17,745 nucleotides of DNA from an uncultured bacterium. GTDB taxonomy: Bacteria; Actinomycetota; Coriobacteriia; Coriobacteriales; Coriobacteriaceae. Location: the NCBI GenBank assembly GCA_905214905.1, contig CAJMNK010000046.1:1-17745 (forward strand), given 5' to 3'. Each line of letters opens with the position of its first letter. Positions within the stretch are counted from its first letter, which is position 1. The notes beneath the pieces were generated by a model. The model was not told the origin of the DNA, made no database searches, and saw nothing but the letters and a program-made list of their open reading frames with translations. Below are positions 16,106-17,745 of this stretch, in pieces. Both the position numbers and the translations under genes were made by a program.

Positions 16106-16194
16106 GGTGAGGGAGATGTGGCGTTTCCGCAGATAAAACCGACCAAAATATACCTGTCCCTTTTTGGCAGGTGGAGAATGGGGTAAAGTAAGTG

Positions 16195-16204
16195 GTGGTT
16201 AACT
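16195..16204 (+). promoter_or_regulatory. GTGGTTAACT half-site before the Cys-rich gene
   Basis: This 10-mer is identical to the right half of the feoA inverted repeat and ends just before the GAGGAGG ribosome-binding site of the next gene. TAAAGT at 16184-16189, with TTTTTG 17 bases upstream of it, may be a weak promoter. Binding here could block transcription of the gene. Confidence 0.45.
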
Positions 16205-16218
16205 AGAGGAGGCTTGCT

Positions 16219-16419
16219 ATGGCACCTATCGATATTGTTGTACTGGCTGTTATCGGCATTGCGTTTGTCGCCGTGTGCGTGCGCATTTATCGCAAGGGCA
16301 CCTGCGCCGACTGCGCTCAAGGTGGCGTTTGCACAGGACATTGCTCCAACAAAAAGACCTGCGCCGCACTTAAGGGCGTAGACAAAATCGCCGAAGACTT
16401 GGGCCGCGGTATCAAATAA
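16219..16419 (+). CDS. FeoB-associated Cys-rich membrane protein
   Basis: A 66-residue protein with one N-terminal membrane helix (about residues 4-21) followed by a basic RIYRKG stop-transfer segment and a cysteine cluster C29, C32, C38, C42 and C48 in the cytosolic tail. This matches the FeoB-associated Cys-rich family found beside feoB in many anaerobes; the cysteines may bind iron or help deliver it. ATG at 16219 has GAGGAGG 6 bases upstream. It has its own promoter region after the feoB terminator, with the shared GTGGTTAACT motif. The biochemical role of the family is not established. Confidence 0.88.
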   Translation: MAPIDIVVLAVIGIAFVAVCVRIYRKGTCADCAQGGVCTGHCSNKKTCAALKGVDKIAEDLGRGIK

Positions 16420-16433
16420 AGGTCCAGGCACCC

Positions 16434-16468
16434 AAGCGTCCCGCGAGCATCCGTTCGCGGGGCGCTTT
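16434..16468 (+). terminator. Terminator after the Cys-rich gene
   Basis: AAGCGTCCCGCGA (16434-16446) pairs with TCGCGGGGCGCTT (16455-16467), 13 bp with one G-U pair. The T-run is only three bases, so termination strength is uncertain. Confidence 0.7.
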
Positions 16469-16564
16469 GCACATTTGGGGGAGAGCGCGGCGAGTTGAAG
16501 AGTGATTTTGGGGTATCGTTACCTGTACTGTTAATTGGCAACTTATCTATAACGGAGTAACCCC

Positions 16565-17644
16565 ATGAGCGCTCGCGTAACCATGAAGGACATAGCCGCC
16601 GAGCTTGGCGTTTCCATCAATACCGTGCATAAGGCCCTGACGGGCAAGGCCGGCGTGAGCGAATCCGTGCGTGCCAAGGTGAATGCCAAGGCCGAGGCCA
16701 TGGGCTACCATCGCAACACAAGTGCCTCAAGCCTGCGGCGCAAGGATATCAACCTGGTGTTTTGCCTGCCCCGCGCATCGCGCGAGGGGGCGTACTTTTT
16801 CCGTTACCTTTGGGAAGGCTGCAACCGCTTTGAGCAGGAGGTCATCGATCAGGGCATTACGGTTGAGCGCGTAGAATTTGGCGTGGGCGGCTACGCCGAT
16901 GCGCTCGAGCAGATTGATGAGCGTCTGCAGGTAGGCGAGAAGATTGACGGTCTGCTTGCCTATGTTCCGGGCGATGACCGTGCAACCGAACTCTTGAGGC
17001 AGATTGCCGAGGCGGGTGTGGCGATCGAGCTCGTCGACGGCGACCGACCGCACCTCGATCGCCTGGGTGCCAGTCTGGCGGACTATTCCGCGGCGGGCAG
17101 TCTTATGGCAGAGCAGGCGGCTAACCTGGTCCACGCTTCTGGGGCTGACGCCCGCGTGCTCCTGTTGGCGGGCGACCCTTATACCGACTCGCACTATCTG
17201 ACCGCCCGCGCCTTTCATAATTACCTGCGCGAGCACGATATTCCATGGCGGGTTGAGGACCTTGCCGGTGCCCATGCGCAAGTCAAACAGCTCGAGCGCG
17301 AGCTTGAGCAGCGCTTGAGTGCGCCGGATGCTCCCGAGCTCATCTGTAGCGTTTTTGCCGTTGGTTCCGAGGTGGTCGCTGACGCGCTTGTTTCGAGCGG
17401 CAAGGCCGGCAAGGTCATGGTGATCGGCAACGACCTGTTCCCCGAGAGCGCCCTGGCCTTACGCCGTGGCATTTTTACCAATATCGTCTATAAGGACCCG
17501 GTGAGCTTGGCCTACCGTGGTGCCAAGACCTTGGGCGAGTATTTGCTGTGGGGTAAAACTCCGGCGGAGCCCGTGCAGAAGGGTGCTGTGGAGATGGTGT
17601 TTGCCAGCAACGTCGACCGCTACTGCGAGCTTGCGGGAATTTAG
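16565..17644 (+). CDS. LacI-family transcriptional regulator
   Basis: A 359-residue DNA-binding regulator, normal length for the LacI/GalR family. The N-terminal helix-turn-helix is VTMKDIAAELGVSINTVHKA at residues 5-24, followed by LTGKAGVSESVRAKV and a hinge near NTSASSLRR. The remainder is a periplasmic-binding-protein-like effector domain, with DGLLAYVPG, DGDRP, and VMVIGNDLFPES in the expected order. The effector is probably a sugar or related ligand but cannot be named. ATG at 16565 has GGAG 7 bases upstream. The gene stands alone in the window; its targets probably lie downstream beyond the edge. Confidence 0.93.
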   Translation: MSARVTMKDIAAELGVSINTVHKALTGKAGVSESVRAKVNAKAEAMGYHRNTSASSLRRKDINLVFCLPRASREGAYFFRYLWEGCNRFEQEVIDQGITVERVEFGVGGYADALEQIDERLQVGEKIDGLLAYVPGDDRATELLRQIAEAGVAIELVDGDRPHLDRLGASLADYSAAGSLMAEQAANLVHASGADARVLLLAGDPYTDSHYLTARAFHNYLREHDIPWRVEDLAGAHAQVKQLERELEQRLSAPDAPELICSVFAVGSEVVADALVSSGKAGKVMVIGNDLFPESALALRRGIFTNIVYKDPVSLAYRGAKTLGEYLLWGKTPAEPVQKGAVEMVFASNVDRYCELAGI

Positions 17645-17745
17645 CCGTTTGGTCAGGTACCCCCTCTTGCGACGTGCATTTTTTGGAGTATTCAGCAATG
17701 GCGTGTTCCGAAAGAGGCTCAGAACGACTGTTTTAAGTGCCTCCG
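17645..17745 (+). other. Intergenic tail after the LacI-family gene
   Basis: No gene can be supported here. A T6 run (17679-17684) is followed by GGAG and an ATG at 17698 that opens a 12-codon frame, MACSERGSERLF, ending at 17736. GAGGC near 17714 can pair weakly with GCCTC at 17739-17743. The window ends before the next gene. Confidence 0.3.

Noticed and set aside
16512..16523. GGTA-TCGT-TACC partial palindrome before the LacI-family gene as an autoregulatory operator
   Set aside because: Only four paired bases per arm and the centre does not match a typical LacI-family site.

Overview
The window looks like chromosome of a high-GC, gut-type actinobacterium of the class Coriobacteriia, most likely Collinsella or a close relative. 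This is inference from overall composition and gene content; no rRNA or other phylogenetic marker is present. Most genes are ordinary housekeeping or nutrient genes, but a split nickel-pincer lactate racemase locus and an unusual family of structured intergenic repeats stand out.

Layout: hisS (108-1421, +) and ppc (1680-4493, +), each with a TATAAT-like -10 box upstream, lie first. The 611-base gap 4494-5104 holds a large nested palindrome directly after ppc and three imperfect copies of a ~119 bp unit. Next are larA (lactate racemase, TTG start at 5105) and larD (lactic acid/glycerol channel, to 7163), both +. A second nested palindrome with a bidirectional terminator at its core (7190-7304) separates them from the leftward genes. 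Read right to left on the minus strand, these are serB, larB, larC and a TetR-family regulator. A strong inverted repeat lies between serB and larB. Rightward again are aspS with a structured leader, an HPr-like ptsH, an iron-uptake set feoA-feoA-feoB followed by a FeoB-associated Cys-rich small protein, and finally a LacI-family regulator.

How the genes work together: LarB and LarC, with LarE (not in the window), make the nickel-pincer nucleotide used by LarA to interconvert D- and L-lactate; LarD would move lactic acid across the membrane. LarC here is only the N-terminal (LarC1) half, and a TetR gene begins 2 nt after its stop. The feo genes form a ferrous iron import system, and the 10-mer GTGGTTAACT occurs both in an inverted repeat upstream of feoA and just upstream of the Cys-rich gene.

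The most novel signal is the pair of nested palindromes after ppc and larD. They share the same helix and internal-loop architecture. The internal loops keep the same sequence while the helices differ by compensating changes, as expected for a selected RNA (or single-stranded DNA) fold rather than two unrelated terminators. Half-copies of this element make up the neighbouring tandem array.
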